Shown here: positions 1 through 8,051 of the stretch, piece after piece
Layout of the letters: each line of letters begins with the position of its first letter
Numbering within the stretch: the first letter of the stretch is position 1
NCBI RefSeq assembly: GCF_030580995.1
Contig: NZ_JAUQSZ010000004.1
Location: 1 to 64,000, forward strand
DNA from: Sphingomonas immobilis
GTDB lineage: Bacteria; Pseudomonadota; Alphaproteobacteria; Sphingomonadales; Sphingomonadaceae
Length of the DNA stretch: 64,000 nt
Reading direction: 5' to 3'
Program-made: the position numbers and the translations under genes
Notes under the pieces: generated by a model
Told to the model about the DNA's origin: nothing
Databases searched by the model: none
The model's input: only the letters and a program-made list of their open reading frames with translations

Positions 1-12
1 GATAGGCCTTGC

Positions 13-423
13 TCACGCCGCCGTCTCCGGTGCGAACAGCGGTACCCAAAGATCCTGCGATTGTTCGAAACGTACCGTCACCTTCATGCCGATGAACACG
101 CTTTCGGGATCGCAATCGACGATATTGGTGGCGAGCCGTACGTCGTCCTGCTCCTCCAGCGACACCAGCGCGAGCACATACGGCACCGGCAGATCGGGCA
201 TCCATTGCTTGTGGTTGACCGTGCAACTCGTGACGACGCCGCGCCCGGAAACCGCGTGCGGCGCGGTGTCGCGGCTTTCGCACTGCGGGCAGAAGCCGGT
301 CGGCGGATGAATCAGATAGTGGCAGGCGTTGCAGCGCTCGATCAGCAGCTTGCCCTCGCCACCGCCTTTCCAGAAGGCTTCGGTATCGCGGTCGGTTGCC
401 GGCAAGGGGCGGGGCACGGTCAT
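13..423 (-). CDS. DUF35 OB-fold / zinc-ribbon protein (acyl-CoA-associated, ChsH2/thiolase-partner type)
   Basis: A 136-residue protein with the DUF35 layout: an N-terminal helix (TEAFWKGG), a rubredoxin-like zinc ribbon with cysteines at 31, 34, 45 and 48 (CNAC...CPQC), then an OB-fold (GRGVVTSCTVNH...VPYVLALV). In this family such proteins bind acyl-CoA and work with SCP-x-type thiolases or aldolases. The ATG at 421-423 overlaps the stop of the upstream hydrolase gene (ATGA), so the two are co-translated. No partner thiolase lies beside it in the window. One could lie just beyond the left edge, because this gene reads outward. Family assignment is firm; the partner is unknown. Confidence 0.88.
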   Translation of the reverse strand: MTVPRPLPATDRDTEAFWKGGGEGKLLIERCNACHYLIHPPTGFCPQCESRDTAPHAVSGRGVVTSCTVNHKQWMPDLPVPYVLALVSLEEQDDVRLATNIVDCDPESVFIGMKVTVRFEQSQDLWVPLFAPETAA

Positions 424-1181
424 AAGGTGTCCTTCACTTCGGCGAGGAGGATTTCGGCGACCGCCTGCGGCCGCGTCTGGAGCAGCTGGTGGCCGGCATC
501 GACGCGCGTGATCGAGGCCGCATTCAAGCGCGCGGCAAAGCGTTCCTGCCAGGGCGGCGTCAGAATGGTGTCGCGCAGGGCGATCACGTAGCGTGCCGGG
601 ATATCCCGCACCGCCGCGCAACCCCATTGCGTATCGGTGACGGCGCAGGCCGCGGGCCAGTCGTCGCCGCCGAGGCGACCGAGGAATGCGTCGCGTTCCG
701 CGTCGTCCATGTCGTTGCAGAACATCTCCGCGAAGAGCTGATCGGGCGAGTGAGTCGCAGGGTCGAGCGGCCAGCCGATCTCCGCGTCGTTCGTCCCCTG
801 CAGGCCGGTGCCGAGCATCGCCGCAAGCGTCTGCCCCTCTTCGGGAACCGAGCACGTGAGATAGACGAGCTTCGCGACCTGATCGCGCCGCGCGGCGGCA
901 AGGCGCGGCAACACGGTGCCCGCTTGCGAGTGCCCGACCAAAATCAGCCGGCGTCCGCTGGCGGCGAGATCGTCCGCCAGTTCCTCGACCACGTCGCCAA
1001 GCGCGAGCGACGCCACATCCCGGCCGCGCTTCGTCCCACAGCCGGGGACGTCGAGTGTCAGGGTTTCGGGTGCGTCCGGCCCGGCCTGCAGGGCGATCGC
1101 GGCGCGCACCTCGTCCCAGATCCAGCTGCCTTGTTTTCCACCGTGCAGGAACGCGATCGCGACAGGTGGCCTCATCCTCAT
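420..1181 (-). CDS. alpha/beta-fold hydrolase
   Basis: About 253 residues from the ATG at 1179-1181, which has a GGAG a few bases upstream; a GTG at 1202 and ATGs at 1190 and 1175 are alternatives. It shows an oxyanion 'FLHGG' near residue 12, the nucleophile elbow GHSQAG (Ser about 85) and a C-terminal 'DAGHQLLQTRP' that supplies the catalytic His. It resembles small esterases of the salicylate/methyl-esterase type (AB_hydrolase_6), so ester, lactone or CoA-thioester cleavage is plausible; the substrate cannot be read from sequence. It is first in a two-gene operon with the DUF35 gene (4-nt overlap) and sits behind a motif-1 operator shared with the divergent crotonase. Confidence 0.85.
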   Translation of the reverse strand: MRMRPPVAIAFLHGGKQGSWIWDEVRAAIALQAGPDAPETLTLDVPGCGTKRGRDVASLALGDVVEELADDLAASGRRLILVGHSQAGTVLPRLAAARRDQVAKLVYLTCSVPEEGQTLAAMLGTGLQGTNDAEIGWPLDPATHSPDQLFAEMFCNDMDDAERDAFLGRLGGDDWPAACAVTDTQWGCAAVRDIPARYVIALRDTILTPPWQERFAARLNAASITRVDAGHQLLQTRPQAVAEILLAEVKDTL

Positions 1182-1213
1182 CCGCTCCATCAACGCTTGC
1201 ACTTTGTGCTGTA

Positions 1214-1224
1214 TTACCTAGTGA
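1214..1224. promoter_or_regulatory. motif-1 operator candidate (TTACCTAGTGA)
   Basis: Lies in the 87-bp spacer between the divergent hydrolase and crotonase genes. It matches TAACCTAGTTA at 9 of 11 positions and shares the 10-mer CCTAGTGAAC exactly with the site at 23268. Inferred repressor site; the regulator is not identified. Confidence 0.55.
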
Positions 1225-1268
1225 ACCAGCCCGGATACCCGGTCAATGGCGGCTACAGGAGAACCGAA

Positions 1269-2078
1269 ATGAGCGACGGCGAGCAGAGCGGTCCGCTGGT
1301 GCTGGTGGAAAACGAGGGTGGCGTGCGGATCATCACGCTCAACCGGCCCGACCGGCTCAACGCGCTCGAATTCGGGATCATGACCGCGCTGGTCGATGTC
1401 GTCGCCGATGCGGCGCGCGATTCGTCGGTCGGCTGCGTCGTCGTGACCGGGGCGGGGCGCGGCTTCTGCGCGGGCGGCGACCTTAAGGACGGTGGTGGCC
1501 GGCCGGGACCGGTCGATCCCGGCAAGGGCGGGCGGGTCGAACAGGGTTTCACGCGGCTGCGCGGCTTCATGGAGACGTCGCGCCTGCTGCATGAAATGCC
1601 CAAGCCCGTCATCGCGATGGTCAACGGGCCGGTCGCGGGTGCCGGCATCGGCATCGCCGGCGCGTGCGACCTGCGCTTCGCGGGCGAATCCGCCACCTTC
1701 CTCAGCGCGTTCGACCGGATCGGCGCGGGCGGCGATTTCGGATCGAGCTGGTTCTGGACCAAGATCCTCGGCACCGGCGTGGCGCGCGAACTGTTCTTCC
1801 TGAGCGAGAAGCTCGACGCGCAGACCGCCTTCGCCAAGGGCATCTACACCAAGCTGTTCGCCGATGCCGATCTGCGCACCGAGACGCTGAAGGCCGCGCA
1901 CAAGCTCGCCGACGGGCCGCGCATGGGCTATCGCTACATGAAGGCCAACCTCAACTTCGCCGAGGACGGCAATTTCGAGGCGGCGCTCGATCACGAGGCG
2001 CTCAACATGGGGCTGTCGACGACGGCGACCGCGCAGATCTACAAGGCGCTGAAGGAAGCCAAGGACGCGGCCGGCTAA
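1269..2078 (+). CDS. enoyl-CoA hydratase/isomerase family protein (crotonase 1)
   Basis: A 269-residue crotonase-fold protein. The ATG at 1269 follows an AGGAG eight bases upstream; upstream in-frame codons are non-coding. It has the CoA/oxyanion segment GRGFCAGGDLKD and 'NGPVAGAGIGIAGACDLRF', the two loops that build the oxyanion hole. At the second acidic position of true hydratases the protein reads 'IGAGGDFGSSWF', a Gly/Asp-rich variant, so an isomerase, hydratase or hydrolase role cannot be separated. Its 3' end overlaps the convergent hydrolase gene by 4 bp. It is probably controlled from the motif-1 site at 1214. Confidence 0.88.
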   Translation: MSDGEQSGPLVLVENEGGVRIITLNRPDRLNALEFGIMTALVDVVADAARDSSVGCVVVTGAGRGFCAGGDLKDGGGRPGPVDPGKGGRVEQGFTRLRGFMETSRLLHEMPKPVIAMVNGPVAGAGIGIAGACDLRFAGESATFLSAFDRIGAGGDFGSSWFWTKILGTGVARELFFLSEKLDAQTAFAKGIYTKLFADADLRTETLKAAHKLADGPRMGYRYMKANLNFAEDGNFEAALDHEALNMGLSTTATAQIYKALKEAKDAAG

Positions 2079-3154
2079 GCCGCCTTCACCCGCCCGGCCC
2101 AGTTTGCGAAACTCTCGATCCGTTCCCAGAACAGCACGCGCGTTCCGGCAAAATTGTGCATGTGGCTCATGCGCGGGCAGACGAAGATGTCGATCGAGCT
2201 CGACGAACGGTAGGCGCGGGGCTCGCCCATCACGTCCGCCGTGGTGTCGCGCTCGCCCATGCCGACAAGAACGGGCACGGTGACGGCGGCGGCTTCCGGC
2301 GCGACGGTGCCCGGCGTCAGCGAGCTCTGAGCGACCGCGCCCGGCGTGGTCAACGACCCCCAGGGCTGACATTCGACGCCGACCTGCTTTTCCGGGGCGT
2401 GGATGTTGAAGAAGCGGGCGAGGTCGATCAGCGCGGCCGCGTTCATCGCGTCATCGTAATCGTCGGTATAGTGGAAGCCCCACAGCATCGGATGCTCGGC
2501 GCTGCCCGATGCGGTGGCGGCGGGCAGCCCCGCGACATAGGCCTGCACCGCCGCCCGGTTGACGATCACCGGCGGCGTGTCGCGCAGCAGCGTGTCGCGC
2601 GGCAGCCAGGGGGCGACGATCGGCCGGGTGCCGGGCCGCACCGGCGGATGCGTGTGGATCGCCGAATAGCCGAGCACGCCGATCCCGTCGTAGCAATGAT
2701 AGCGGCCCTGCTGGATGATCGTCATGCAGCCGCCCATCGACTGGCCGATACCGATCTTCAGCGGATCGGCGATGGCGGGAAAGCCGGGCGCGAGCGTGCC
2801 CTCGGCAAGCCGGCGCAGGATCTCCGCCTCGGCCGCCATGCTGCCCGCGGCGGTGGCGGTATAGTCGAGCTTGGCAGCGGCATGGATGCTCGACTCGCCG
2901 ACACCGAGATGATCGACCGAGACGAAGATCCACCCGCGCTGCGCATGCCAGTCCGCCTGCGCGCCGCGGGCCGGCCCCGGCAGATCGACGGTGAAATAGC
3001 CGCGCGAATACCCGCCGCCGGGCTTGGCGAAGCAGACGACCGGCGGCGTCGCCAGATCCGCCGGATCGGGGAGCGTAACCGTGATGGCGACGTGCGCCGG
3101 CTCGCCGATACCGGCCGCGTCGGTTACGTCGATCTGGAGGTCGATCGCCTGCAT
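2075..3154 (-). CDS. alpha/beta hydrolase, peptidase S9/S15-like size
   Basis: A 359-residue hydrolase. The ATG at 3152-3154 is preceded by GGGAGAG. It carries the nucleophile motif GQSMGG (about residue 140), an acidic segment 'GERDTTADV' and a late His in 'MSHMHNFAG', giving a complete Ser-Asp-His set. There is no signal peptide, so it should be cytosolic. The first about 60 residues form an extra beta domain, as in larger lactonase- or esterase-like relatives. A TetR gene lies directly upstream on the same strand, and an 18-bp imperfect palindrome sits in the spacer. The substrate is unknown; an ester or lactone intermediate is the natural guess. Confidence 0.82.
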   Translation of the reverse strand: MQAIDLQIDVTDAAGIGEPAHVAITVTLPDPADLATPPVVCFAKPGGGYSRGYFTVDLPGPARGAQADWHAQRGWIFVSVDHLGVGESSIHAAAKLDYTATAAGSMAAEAEILRRLAEGTLAPGFPAIADPLKIGIGQSMGGCMTIIQQGRYHCYDGIGVLGYSAIHTHPPVRPGTRPIVAPWLPRDTLLRDTPPVIVNRAAVQAYVAGLPAATASGSAEHPMLWGFHYTDDYDDAMNAAALIDLARFFNIHAPEKQVGVECQPWGSLTTPGAVAQSSLTPGTVAPEAAAVTVPVLVGMGERDTTADVMGEPRAYRSSSSIDIFVCPRMSHMHNFAGTRVLFWERIESFANWAGRVKAA

Positions 3155-3196
3155 CTGCACTCTCCCAAAGCTGCTCGCATCGGTTACCGCGAGTCG

Positions 3197-3214
3197 TGTC
3201 CACAACTGTAGACA
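3197..3214. promoter_or_regulatory. imperfect 18-bp palindrome, TetR-type operator candidate
   Basis: TGTCCACAACTGTAGACA reads TGTC-ACA--TGT-GACA on both strands (14 of 18 positions symmetric). It lies between the tetR stop (3223) and the hydrolase start (3154). Its place suggests control of the hydrolase gene by the neighbouring TetR. Confidence 0.45.
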
Positions 3215-3222
3215 TAAGCACT

Positions 3223-3804
3223 TCAGGGGGCTTCGTCCACGACAAGTTGGAGTTGCGCCGCCAGCCAGCGGTTGGTCGCGCCGGGCTCGCCGTCCGCATC
3301 GCCGGGCAGCGGCAGCACGCGACTGTAGAGGAACCAGCCGCTGCACAGCATCGAGATGCGCGCCGCCCGCGCGGCCCCGTCGCCGCCGCCCAGCCACGCT
3401 GCGATCGGTGCGATGACGTGACGTTCCAGCAGCCGCAGCGCCGTGGCGCGCGAAACCGGATCGGCGGTCGCGAAGATCAGCATCTGGATCGGCTGGATCG
3501 TGGTGTCGTTTTCTTGGGTGAAGAAGGCGACGGCGCGCGCGCCGAAATTTTCGCGCGAGCTGTCGAGCAGCGGGGTGACATCGAGCGCGCGCGACAGCGC
3601 TTCCTCGAACAGCCGCTGCTTCGGGCCGAAATAGCGGCGGATCAGCGTCGTGTCGCAGCCCGCCGCCGTCGCGATCGCGCGCAGGCCGACATCGCCGTAC
3701 CCGCGTGACGAGAACGCCTGCTGCGCGGCCAGCAGGATGCGCGCGCGCGTGGCATCGGCGGGGGACGCCGCGCGCGCTTCCACGGGTTTCGGACCGCCTT
3801 GCAT
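3223..3804 (-). CDS. TetR/AcrR family transcriptional regulator
   Basis: 193 residues from the ATG at 3802-3804. The N-terminal helix-turn-helix is clear: 'ATRARILLAAQQAFSSRGYGDVGLRAIATAAGC' followed by 'LIRRYFGPKQRLFEEAL', the usual TetR_N pattern at about residues 15-65. The C-terminal part is the variable ligand-binding domain and is rich in Ala and Leu. The gene lies 37 bp behind the thioesterase gene and ahead of a hydrolase gene, so it may be cotranscribed with both. It is a candidate binder of the palindrome at 3197-3214, and possibly of the motif-1 sites; neither is shown. Upstream in-frame codons to 3882 lack a good ribosome site. Confidence 0.9.
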   Translation of the reverse strand: MQGGPKPVEARAASPADATRARILLAAQQAFSSRGYGDVGLRAIATAAGCDTTLIRRYFGPKQRLFEEALSRALDVTPLLDSSRENFGARAVAFFTQENDTTIQPIQMLIFATADPVSRATALRLLERHVIAPIAAWLGGGDGAARAARISMLCSGWFLYSRVLPLPGDADGEPGATNRWLAAQLQLVVDEAP

Positions 3805-3841
3805 CAGCGCAGATACGCCGCCGGGGACGGAAAGGGCAATC

Positions 3842-4615
3842 TCAGCGCGGCGATATGAACAGCGTCTGGTGCCCGCGTGCATACACGCCGTCGCGATCCG
3901 AGAAGGTGCTGCTGATGATGCCGAGGCCGTTGCCCGCGGTGTCGGTCAGCGCGTCGATCAGCAGCCAGTCGCCGCGCGGCATCCGGCTGAAGTGAATCGC
4001 GATGTCGAGGTTGGGGAAGGTATAGTCGCGGACCGGCAGCACGCTGCCGATCGCGCTGCCCATGTCGCCCAGCATCGCCGCGCGCACCAGCGGCGAGAGC
4101 GGCGTACCGGCGACCAGCGGGATCGCGACCCGGCTCCACATTGCGCCGGGCCCCGACTCCCGCAAATCGCCGTACACGATGCGGCGCTGAGTCGCGCCGC
4201 GCAGCGCCGGACGGTTGGTCTGGGCGGCATCGGTGAAGGATTCGGGTGGCGGGTATGCAAGGGGCGATTCGACTGCGGGCGTCTCGATCGCGCGAACCAG
4301 GAGCGCCGTGCCGCGCGCCGAGACACGCCCGCCAGCCGACAATTCCGCCTCTACCAGGCGGATGCGGGCTCCGTCGCGGCGCGTCGTCACGGTAAGAAAG
4401 CTCTCGGCGCGGGGCGCGGTGCCGAGGATGTCGATCGTCAGCCGCGCGACCGACATGCCGCCGCTGACGCCGTCGATCGCGTGGGCCAGGATGCCGCCGA
4501 TCGCGACGCCGCTGAGATGCGCGCCGTCCCACGGGCTCGCCGCCGCACCCGTCGGCAGGAATCCGGTTGCGGTGGGCTCGAAAAAGGCCTGTGCAGCGGT
4601 CGCGTCTTCGGTCAA
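3842..4615 (-). CDS. acyl-CoA thioesterase-like double hot-dog protein (TesB/4HBT_3 type)
   Basis: A 257-residue protein that looks like a double hot-dog thioesterase. It has an N-terminal 'SPWDGAHLSGVAIGGILAHAID', the helix segment after the first strand, and a second hot-dog near the C-terminus with 'YTFPNLDIAIHFSRMPRGDWLLID' and 'GNGLGIISSTFSDRDGVYARGHQTLFI', typical of TesB-like proteins that end in '...G.YA...Q.L'. It probably releases CoA from pathway intermediates or dead-end thioesters. It is the first gene of a minus-strand run (thioesterase, tetR, hydrolase) and is divergent from ACAD pair 1, with a motif-1 site between them. Confidence 0.82.
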   Translation of the reverse strand: MTEDATAAQAFFEPTATGFLPTGAAASPWDGAHLSGVAIGGILAHAIDGVSGGMSVARLTIDILGTAPRAESFLTVTTRRDGARIRLVEAELSAGGRVSARGTALLVRAIETPAVESPLAYPPPESFTDAAQTNRPALRGATQRRIVYGDLRESGPGAMWSRVAIPLVAGTPLSPLVRAAMLGDMGSAIGSVLPVRDYTFPNLDIAIHFSRMPRGDWLLIDALTDTAGNGLGIISSTFSDRDGVYARGHQTLFISPR

Positions 4616-4671
4616 TCAAACTCTCCGAAAAGGAAGGCGTCGCAACCGCGATAACAGGCATTAGAGCTGTT

Positions 4672-4682
4672 TGACTAGGTTG
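4672..4682. promoter_or_regulatory. motif-1 operator candidate (TGACTAGGTTG)
   Basis: Matches TAACTAGGTTA at 9 of 11 positions and lies in the spacer between the divergent thioesterase (-) and ACAD pair 1 (+) genes, about 55 bp before the ACAD start. Confidence 0.55.
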
Positions 4683-4737
4683 ACCAAGATGTGCATGGCT
4701 TAATCGAAGCGCTGCACCGCACGCGATGGAGACGAAG

Positions 4738-5934
4738 ATGGACCTTAGCTATGGCGCGGAGGCAGAGAGCTTTCGAACCGACGTGCGCGATTTCCTGCGC
4801 GGCAACTGGCAACCGGGCGCTTTGCGCGGGTCGGAGCTGAAGGCGTATATCAACGCCTTTCGGCTGACCGCGACCGAAGCGGGCTATCTCTATCGCAACA
4901 TCCCGAAGGAATTCGGCGGTTCGGAACAGCCCGCCGACGTCGTGCGTGCGCAGGTGATCCGTGAGGAATTCGGCCGCGCGCGCGCGCCGATGGAAATCAC
5001 CGGCAACGGCATGAACATGCTCGTGCCGACGCTGCTCGAAAAGGGTACGCCCGAGCAGAAGGATCTGTTCATCCGCAAGACCATGTCGGGCGAATATCAA
5101 TGGGGGCAGGGCTATTCGGAGCCCGGCACCGGTTCCGACCTCGCCTCGGTACGCACCAAGGGCGAGCTGGTCGGCGACGAATGGGTCATCAACGGCCAGA
5201 AGATCTGGACCAGCCAGGGCGACCGCGCCACGCATATGTTCGCGCTGATCCGCACCGAGCCGCAGGCGAGCAAGCACGCCGGCATCTCCTACATGCTGAT
5301 CGACCTCGATCAGCCCGGCGTCACGCGCCGCCCGATCCGGCAGATGACGGGCGAGTCGGGTTTCTACGAATTCTTCTTCGACAACGCCAAGACGCCCGCC
5401 TCCTGGCTGATCGGCGAGCGCGGCGACGGCTGGAACGTGTCGCGCACGACGCTGAAGCACGAACGCGCGGCGATCGGCTCCGCGACCGGCCTCGGCGCAC
5501 AGTTCGACAAGCTGGTCGAGCTGGCGGGCGAGGTGACGCGGAACGGCCAGCCCGCGATCAAGGACCCGGAAATCCGCCAGGCGCTGACCCGTATCGAGGG
5601 TTATGTGATGGCGCACCGCTACTCCAGCTACCGGCTGTTCAGCCTGGCGGCGGCGGGCGAGGAGGCGGGCATCATCCAGTCGATGATGAAGCTGCTGCTG
5701 ACCGAGACCGGGCATGAGATGGCGCTGGCCGCACAGGAGCTGATCGGCGACGATGCGCTGGTCGAGCCCGCTTCGGCCGGCACGCGCGGGCGCGGGCCGG
5801 AGAAGTGGCTCGATCAGATCATGGGCTCGCTCGGCAATTCGATCGCGGGCGGCACCACCAACATTCAGCGCAACATCATCGCCGAGCGGGGCCTCGGCCT
5901 GCCGCGCGATCTGGCGATGGAGACCGACAAGTGA
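4738..5934 (+). CDS. acyl-CoA dehydrogenase, catalytic subunit of pair 1
   Basis: 398 residues from the ATG at 4738, chosen over an ATG at 4726 because GGAGACGAAG precedes it. It has the FAD/substrate segment 'GQGYSEPGTGSDLASV', 'INGQKIWTSQG' and a C-terminal 'GGTTNIQRNIIAERGLGLPR'. The Glu of 'LKHERAA' (about residue 242) sits where the catalytic base lies in the FadE26/ChsE4-like catalytic subunits. Its stop overlaps the GTG start of the next ACAD gene (GTGA). A smaller partner next door without that Glu is the known layout of alpha2beta2 ring/side-chain ACADs of steroid degradation. The substrate is inferred only to be a bulky acyl-CoA. Confidence 0.9.
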   Translation: MDLSYGAEAESFRTDVRDFLRGNWQPGALRGSELKAYINAFRLTATEAGYLYRNIPKEFGGSEQPADVVRAQVIREEFGRARAPMEITGNGMNMLVPTLLEKGTPEQKDLFIRKTMSGEYQWGQGYSEPGTGSDLASVRTKGELVGDEWVINGQKIWTSQGDRATHMFALIRTEPQASKHAGISYMLIDLDQPGVTRRPIRQMTGESGFYEFFFDNAKTPASWLIGERGDGWNVSRTTLKHERAAIGSATGLGAQFDKLVELAGEVTRNGQPAIKDPEIRQALTRIEGYVMAHRYSSYRLFSLAAAGEEAGIIQSMMKLLLTETGHEMALAAQELIGDDALVEPASAGTRGRGPEKWLDQIMGSLGNSIAGGTTNIQRNIIAERGLGLPRDLAMETDK

Positions 5935-6986
5935 AGTTCCATCCCAGCGAAGAGCAGGTCGCGATCCAGGACGCGGTGCGCGGTACGCTCGCCGATGTCT
6001 GGCCCAAGGAGCGCGTCGAGAAATTCGTCGATGGCGAGGCCGATTTCGATCCCGAGAGCTGGCAGGCGCTGATGGCGCTCGGGCTGGGCGGGCTGTTGCT
6101 GCCCGAGGATCAGGGTGGCGCGGGCCTCGGGCTGCTCGATGCCGCGATGGTCGTGGAGGTTGCCGGGCAGGCCGCCGCCGCCGGGCCGCTCGGCGCGCAG
6201 ATGCTGGCGGCCGCGATCGTCGCCCGTTCGACCAACGATGCCGCCAAGGCGCATCTCGACGCGCTGGCGAGCGGTGAAGCGGTCGCGACCTTCGCGTTCG
6301 GCGGCGACTGGTTGCCCGAGAGCTGGGACGCGACGCCCGAGGCGGGCAGCGTCCGCTTCGTGCAGTCGGCGGGTGCGGCGCAACTCTTCATCCTCGGCAC
6401 CAAGGGCGGCGGTCTCGCGCTGGTCGAGGCGGGCGAGGGCGTTTCGATCGAGCCGGTGAAGTCGAGCGACCGCACGCGGCGGCTGTCGACCGTCACTTTC
6501 GGGGGCGCAAAGGCGCACGAACTGTTCGCGCCCGGCGATCCCTTCGTCGCGAGGATCTTCGACGCGGCGCTCGTGCTGGTCGCCGCCGACGCGCTGGGCG
6601 GCGCGCAATATTGCGTCGATCTGTCGGTCGCCTACGCCAAGGAGCGCGAGCAGTTCGGCCAGCCGATCGGCCGCTTCCAGGCGCTCAAGCACCAGCTCGC
6701 GCAGATGGCGCTCGAGGTCGAGCCGGCGCGCGCTTTGGTCTGGTACGCCGGCTATGCGCATGACGCCGATCTGCCCGATGCGGCGCGCGCTGCGGCGATC
6801 GCGAAGGCGCATCTCGCCGATCGCTTCGTCTCGGTCGGCCGTGCCGCCGTCGCGGCCCATGGCGGCATCGGCTATACCTGGGAATATGGGCTCAACACCT
6901 GGTTCCGCCGCGCGCTGTTCGATCGCGCCTATCTCGGCAGCCCGGCGGTTCACCGCGCACGCGCTGCCGATCTGGCCGGCTGGTGA
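5931..6986 (+). CDS. acyl-CoA dehydrogenase, partner subunit of pair 1
   Basis: 351 residues with a GTG start at 5931 that overlaps the previous stop. The N-terminal helices ('FHPSEEQVAIQDAVRGTLADVWPKE') and the C-terminal flavin/ADP-binding stretch 'AKEREQFGQPIGRFQALKHQLAQM' are ACAD-like, as is 'VAAHGGIGYTWEYGLN'. It has neither the 'xxER' catalytic Glu nor the EGT motif, as in the non-catalytic half of FadE27/ChsE5-type heterotetramers. It should bind the FAD ADP moiety for the neighbouring subunit. It is followed without a gap by the DUF2889 gene (another GTGA overlap). Confidence 0.88.
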   Translation: MKFHPSEEQVAIQDAVRGTLADVWPKERVEKFVDGEADFDPESWQALMALGLGGLLLPEDQGGAGLGLLDAAMVVEVAGQAAAAGPLGAQMLAAAIVARSTNDAAKAHLDALASGEAVATFAFGGDWLPESWDATPEAGSVRFVQSAGAAQLFILGTKGGGLALVEAGEGVSIEPVKSSDRTRRLSTVTFGGAKAHELFAPGDPFVARIFDAALVLVAADALGGAQYCVDLSVAYAKEREQFGQPIGRFQALKHQLAQMALEVEPARALVWYAGYAHDADLPDAARAAAIAKAHLADRFVSVGRAAVAAHGGIGYTWEYGLNTWFRRALFDRAYLGSPAVHRARAADLAGW

Positions 6987-8029
6987 TTGAAGTAGAGCCC
7001 GCCGCACGCGGTCTTTCGCTCGCCGGTGCGCCGCTGCCGCGCTTCGAGCGCGCGCCGAGCAACCCGATGGGCGTGTCTCCGCTGCGGCGGCCGGGGTCGG
7101 TGCGGCGCACGTCGTCGATCGACGCGACTTGGCCCGAGGGGCGCGACGGCGTCGGCGTGTTCGCCGCCGATGCGCGCGACATCCTGACCCCGGCGGACGG
7201 CGGCGCGCCGGTCGTGCTGGCGCAGGACCATGCCGACGTGCTCGCCGATCACCGCGTGATCCGCTCGGTCGCCAGTATGCCGCCGCGCGACGGGCTCGAC
7301 AGATTGTCCGGCGCTCGCGCCGGCGGCTATCTACGCGCGGCGATCGACGAGGCGCTGCCCGGCGAGCGCACCAACGGCACGCCACTGTACCTGCTGCTCG
7401 ACGATCTCGCCGGTGCCACGCTGGTCGCGGGTTGGGCCTGGTCGCGCTGGACCGAGGACTGGCTGTCGGCGCGCACGCCCGAGGAGGTCGCCGCGCACAT
7501 GGCCAATATGGAGGGCATCTGCATCGGCTTCCGTCCCGGCTCCGCCGCGCTCGGACTCGAGGGCAGCCCGCGACCCGAACAGAATGCGACGCGCGTGCCG
7601 CCGCTCGTGAACCCGGCCGACCCGGACGGCTGGCATCCGCTGATCGACCGTGGCGGCGTCAACTTCCGCCGTGCCCGGCGCATCGACGTGTGGCGCCAGG
7701 ACGGGCTGGTCCACATCGATTCGGCCTTTCAGGACAGCGCCAGCGCGCCCGATGGTGGCGACCGTATCGCCGTCCACGAATACCGCCTGCTCGCGACCGC
7801 CGATGCCGATGCGACGACGCTGCTATCGGCGCAGGCGATCCCGGGCACTCTGCCCTATGCGGAATGTCCCGCCGCGCCGACCAACCTTGCCGCCATGGTC
7901 GGCACGCCGCTCGCCGAATTGCGCTACGCGGTGCTGGTGACGCTCCGCAAGACCGCCGGTTGCACGCACCTCAACGACGCGATGCGGGCGCTCGCCGAGG
8001 TGCCGATGCTGGCGGCCAGCCTGGCGTAA
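6983..8029 (+). CDS. DUF2889 domain protein
   Basis: 348 residues from a GTG at 6983 that overlaps the ACAD stop. The segment 'RRTSSIDATWPEGRDGVGVFAADARDI' and the C-terminal 'KTAGCTHLNDAMRALAEVPML' fit the DUF2889 family as I remember it. No signal peptide, membrane helix or known catalytic motif is visible, though conserved Cys and His in 'GCTHLND' could be functional. No biochemical role is established for the family to my knowledge. Tight coupling between an ACAD pair and a CoA ligase says that it acts on, or is needed for, the same CoA-ester step. Confidence 0.72.
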   Translation: MIEVEPAARGLSLAGAPLPRFERAPSNPMGVSPLRRPGSVRRTSSIDATWPEGRDGVGVFAADARDILTPADGGAPVVLAQDHADVLADHRVIRSVASMPPRDGLDRLSGARAGGYLRAAIDEALPGERTNGTPLYLLLDDLAGATLVAGWAWSRWTEDWLSARTPEEVAAHMANMEGICIGFRPGSAALGLEGSPRPEQNATRVPPLVNPADPDGWHPLIDRGGVNFRRARRIDVWRQDGLVHIDSAFQDSASAPDGGDRIAVHEYRLLATADADATTLLSAQAIPGTLPYAECPAAPTNLAAMVGTPLAELRYAVLVTLRKTAGCTHLNDAMRALAEVPMLAASLA

Positions 8030-8051
8030 CGCGCGGCAGCCGGGAGGACAT

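Noticed and set aside
4650..4666. GATAACAGGCATTAGAG, resembling motif 2
   Set aside because: Has an inserted base relative to AGATAACGGCATTATCT and its right arm does not match, so no dyad of the right spacing forms.
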